Shown here piece after piece: positions 61,973-64,000 of a stretch of 64,000 nucleotides of DNA. The stretch comes from Arctopsyche grandis. Taxonomy: Eukaryota > Arthropoda > Insecta > Trichoptera > Hydropsychidae. The stretch spans positions 7,977,001 through 8,041,000 of the forward strand of contig NC_135358.1 of the NCBI RefSeq assembly GCF_051622035.1, in the 5' to 3' direction. The number at the start of each line of letters is the position of its first letter. Positions within the stretch are counted from its first letter, which is position 1. The notes under the pieces are model-generated. The model saw only the letters and a program-made list of their open reading frames with translations, was not told the DNA's origin and searched no databases. The position numbers were made by a program, and so were the translations under genes.

Positions 61973-62501
61973 TATTTACATACATATACTATACAATATG
62001 ACGAGATTTTATCTTATTCCTGCTGCATATTTTTATCAGATTTAAAAATTTCAACACTATTTATTCACGAAGTATTTGAAGTTTATTTGTTTTTATTTAT
62101 CACTATTAATTTGAAGTTTTAAATTCCGTAGCGATTTTGTAATAATGTAATAAAAAGGTACCCAGTAGTAATAAAGGAGGTAAGTAAAAATCAGATGAGA
62201 AAGATATGTATGTCTGTATATTCTTACGTATGCTCGTTATTCATGGTTTTGGATGTTTTATAACCAACTAGGAATGGAAATTTATCCTGGCATTGATCTC
62301 AGGGGAGTGAGTGGCAAGAATATTCTAGAGGTAAAAAATAATACATGGATTACAATTGCTAGAATATCGTAAATATAACATTTTAGAAATTTTTTATTAT
62401 CATCTGGACCTTATATGAATTTACAAATTACTTATTACTTATGTACATACAAAATTGTATAAACGTGTGTACCTACGTATATTTTAAATACGACCAATGT
62501 C
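61973..62501. other. Sequence downstream of the Tc1-like element
   Basis: No gene called. A 19-residue protein-like stretch (MEIYPGIDLRGVSGKNILE, 62272-62328, plus) is bounded by AG and GT, but it is too short to support a gene. Confidence 0.35.
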
Positions 62502-63059
62502 TATTCATACTGACACAGCACAGATCGGCAACGGCTCGTTAACAGGAGTACTAAAAGTATTATTTGGTACATTCTATATGGACACATTCCGTAATGTCAA
62601 CGTGGCGTAGACGTAACAGTAGTAGCCGACAAATCTATTCATATTATACAGCAGCACATGTCACGTATCAAGCAAAACCAGTTTCCTTTGGCATCTATTG
62701 AAATATTCACACAAGACATGACGTCATAGTAGCGAGTGCATGCGTACTAACGAAAGTGCGCATGCGCATATGAATATTTTCGGAAACGTCATATTGTGTC
62801 ATTATTGACTCGACGATACGACGCAAGCAACATTACGCCATACCGTAACGCTCTGTAATGTATATGTAAGCCGATTTTGCCGTGCACTCGGCCAAAGCTT
62901 CTTTGAACAAGCCAAAACGTACGTTGCTGTATAGTATGAATAGAAACAGTCATTTACGTGAGCTGCTGTACTCTGCTGCTATATAGTATAAATATAAGTA
63001 GTATTTTCCGTGCACAGCTATGCCGTGATATTGCCTTGCAGTACTGGATAGTATGAATA
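62502..63059. repeat. Cluster of inverted TATTCATACTATACAGCA-type ends
   Basis: Related motifs occur five times: forward at 62502-62520 and 62636-62656, reverse at 62923-62942, 62974-62994 and 63038-63059. The order, two forward then three reverse, fits nested short inverted-repeat elements. Limits and superfamily are uncertain. Confidence 0.5.
62717..62768. promoter_or_regulatory. Adjacent palindromes matching CRE and NRF1-type sites
   Basis: TGACGTCA (about 62719-62726) is the full cAMP-response element. TGCGCATGCGCA (about 62757-62768) is a perfect NRF-1/Ewg-type palindrome. They lie 30 bp apart inside the inverted-repeat cluster. No gene start is recognised next to them, so function is only a possibility. 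Confidence 0.35.
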
Positions 63060-64000
63060 TATCTTTATATGAAAATAACCACTTCCTGCCAATAATTGAA
63101 GTGTCACTATGGTAATTTTAGACACAATTAATGACCTTTCTTTACATTTGTATTTCCTATACTATATCATTAATTGTCGTTTCAAACTTTGTATGTTAAG
63201 GATATATGATGATTTTTTGCAAATTAGAGATTATGACTCTTTTATAGATGAATTCATCATAATCTAGATTAACCCTAAATATAAGAATGATATAGAACTT
63301 CTACATATAGAGCATACACGAGAATACGTTTCGTATGATATGATAATTTGTTCGGAAATGATTCGTTAACTTTTACCTCGGAATATGACGAATTTTTTTT
63401 TAAATTTAAGTCAATTTATGTATATACTCATACGTGGCAATGATATCACTTTGTTCTATATAACTACATAATTGGTGAAGGAGTTCGTAATGATGTGACC
63501 CGCATGAAGTCAGACGACAATTCGCATTAGCATATAATCACTCATATTTAAGTCGCTCTTATTGTCTCATTTGAATATGACAGGTCATTTCGAAAAAAAG
63601 TAGAAATTCGATCATGAGTATCAGTCACACGAACAACATTATGTGCATAGGTAATGAAAATTAAATCGCAATATAATGTAATACGCAGTTAAAGTGAAAA
63701 TAATAAAACGACACGTAACGGAATGTTCAAAACAACCGTATTGAATTGTATGTATATGTAGCTCGGCTACGATTTTACGATACGTAGTAATAAAATTGGA
63801 TTCAGTCATATTTATGGAGGAAAAACTTCGAAGCATCGTACAGAAAATGATATCGACAGGAAAATTCCCGTTAGTTGAATTACCGATAAGAGAAAACGTG
63901 CATTTTGATCAAGTCCTGTGTGCATCGAAGGGTAAAAACAATGCAAACGGTGCATGTGGGCTGGTAATATAAGTTTACAGTCGTTAAACAAGAACAATCC
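63060..64000. other. Right edge of the window, no confirmed gene
   Basis: AT-rich. A 52-residue plus-strand frame at 63814-63972 opens MEEKLRSIVQKMISTGKFPL and includes a GT donor-like site near 63932. It might be a first exon running out of the window, but no homology is recognised. Confidence 0.3.

Noticed and set aside
62272..62328. Exon-like MEIYPGIDLRGVSGKNILE
   Set aside because: Too short, no recognised family and no partner exon.

Overview
The window looks like an insect nuclear genome, order undetermined. It is very AT-rich, with compact GT-AG introns inside genes, long introns filled with transposable elements, (TA)n arrays and frequent GTACATACATA-type simple sequence. Two protein-coding loci are well supported. 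Most of the remainder is intronic or intergenic DNA carrying transposons.

Region 1 (1-9 kb, + strand): two head-to-tail copies of a 12-exon medium-chain acyl-CoA synthetase of the ACSF2 type. They share intron positions and phases. The first (1618-5753) starts with an exon coding for a mitochondrial-targeting-like leader. The second (6209-8939) lacks such a leader in its most local gene model.

Region 2 (11.15-56.5 kb, - strand, convergent with region 1): a homologue of the MTUS1/ATIP microtubule-associated coiled-coil proteins. Its coiled-coil and C-terminal exons lie at 11.15-14.07 kb. Upstream exons are at 19.5 kb and 56.4 kb, and alternative first exons are proposed at 14.2, 34.4 and 46.5 kb. 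The three first-exon models that reach exon 19455-19600 or skip it all stay in frame, so the locus looks like one gene of more than 45 kb with several promoters. Its 5' end probably lies beyond the window.

Region 3 (introns of region 2, and 57-64 kb): dense transposons. There are ten copies of a SINE superfamily with one shared central core but different tRNA-like heads. Also present are a 5'-truncated LINE with a long intact ORF nested in an older relative, a second LINE fragment nested in a SINE, RTE fragments, hAT-like and Tc1-like non-autonomous elements (one nested in another), a probable Helitron, and a near-complete Tc1-like transposon with a frameshifted transposase.

The most interesting signal is at the 3' ends of the SINEs and the LINE. 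They end in a similar stem-loop whose loop is conserved while the stem is replaced by different but still complementary sequence, which suggests structure-based recognition by the LINE machinery.
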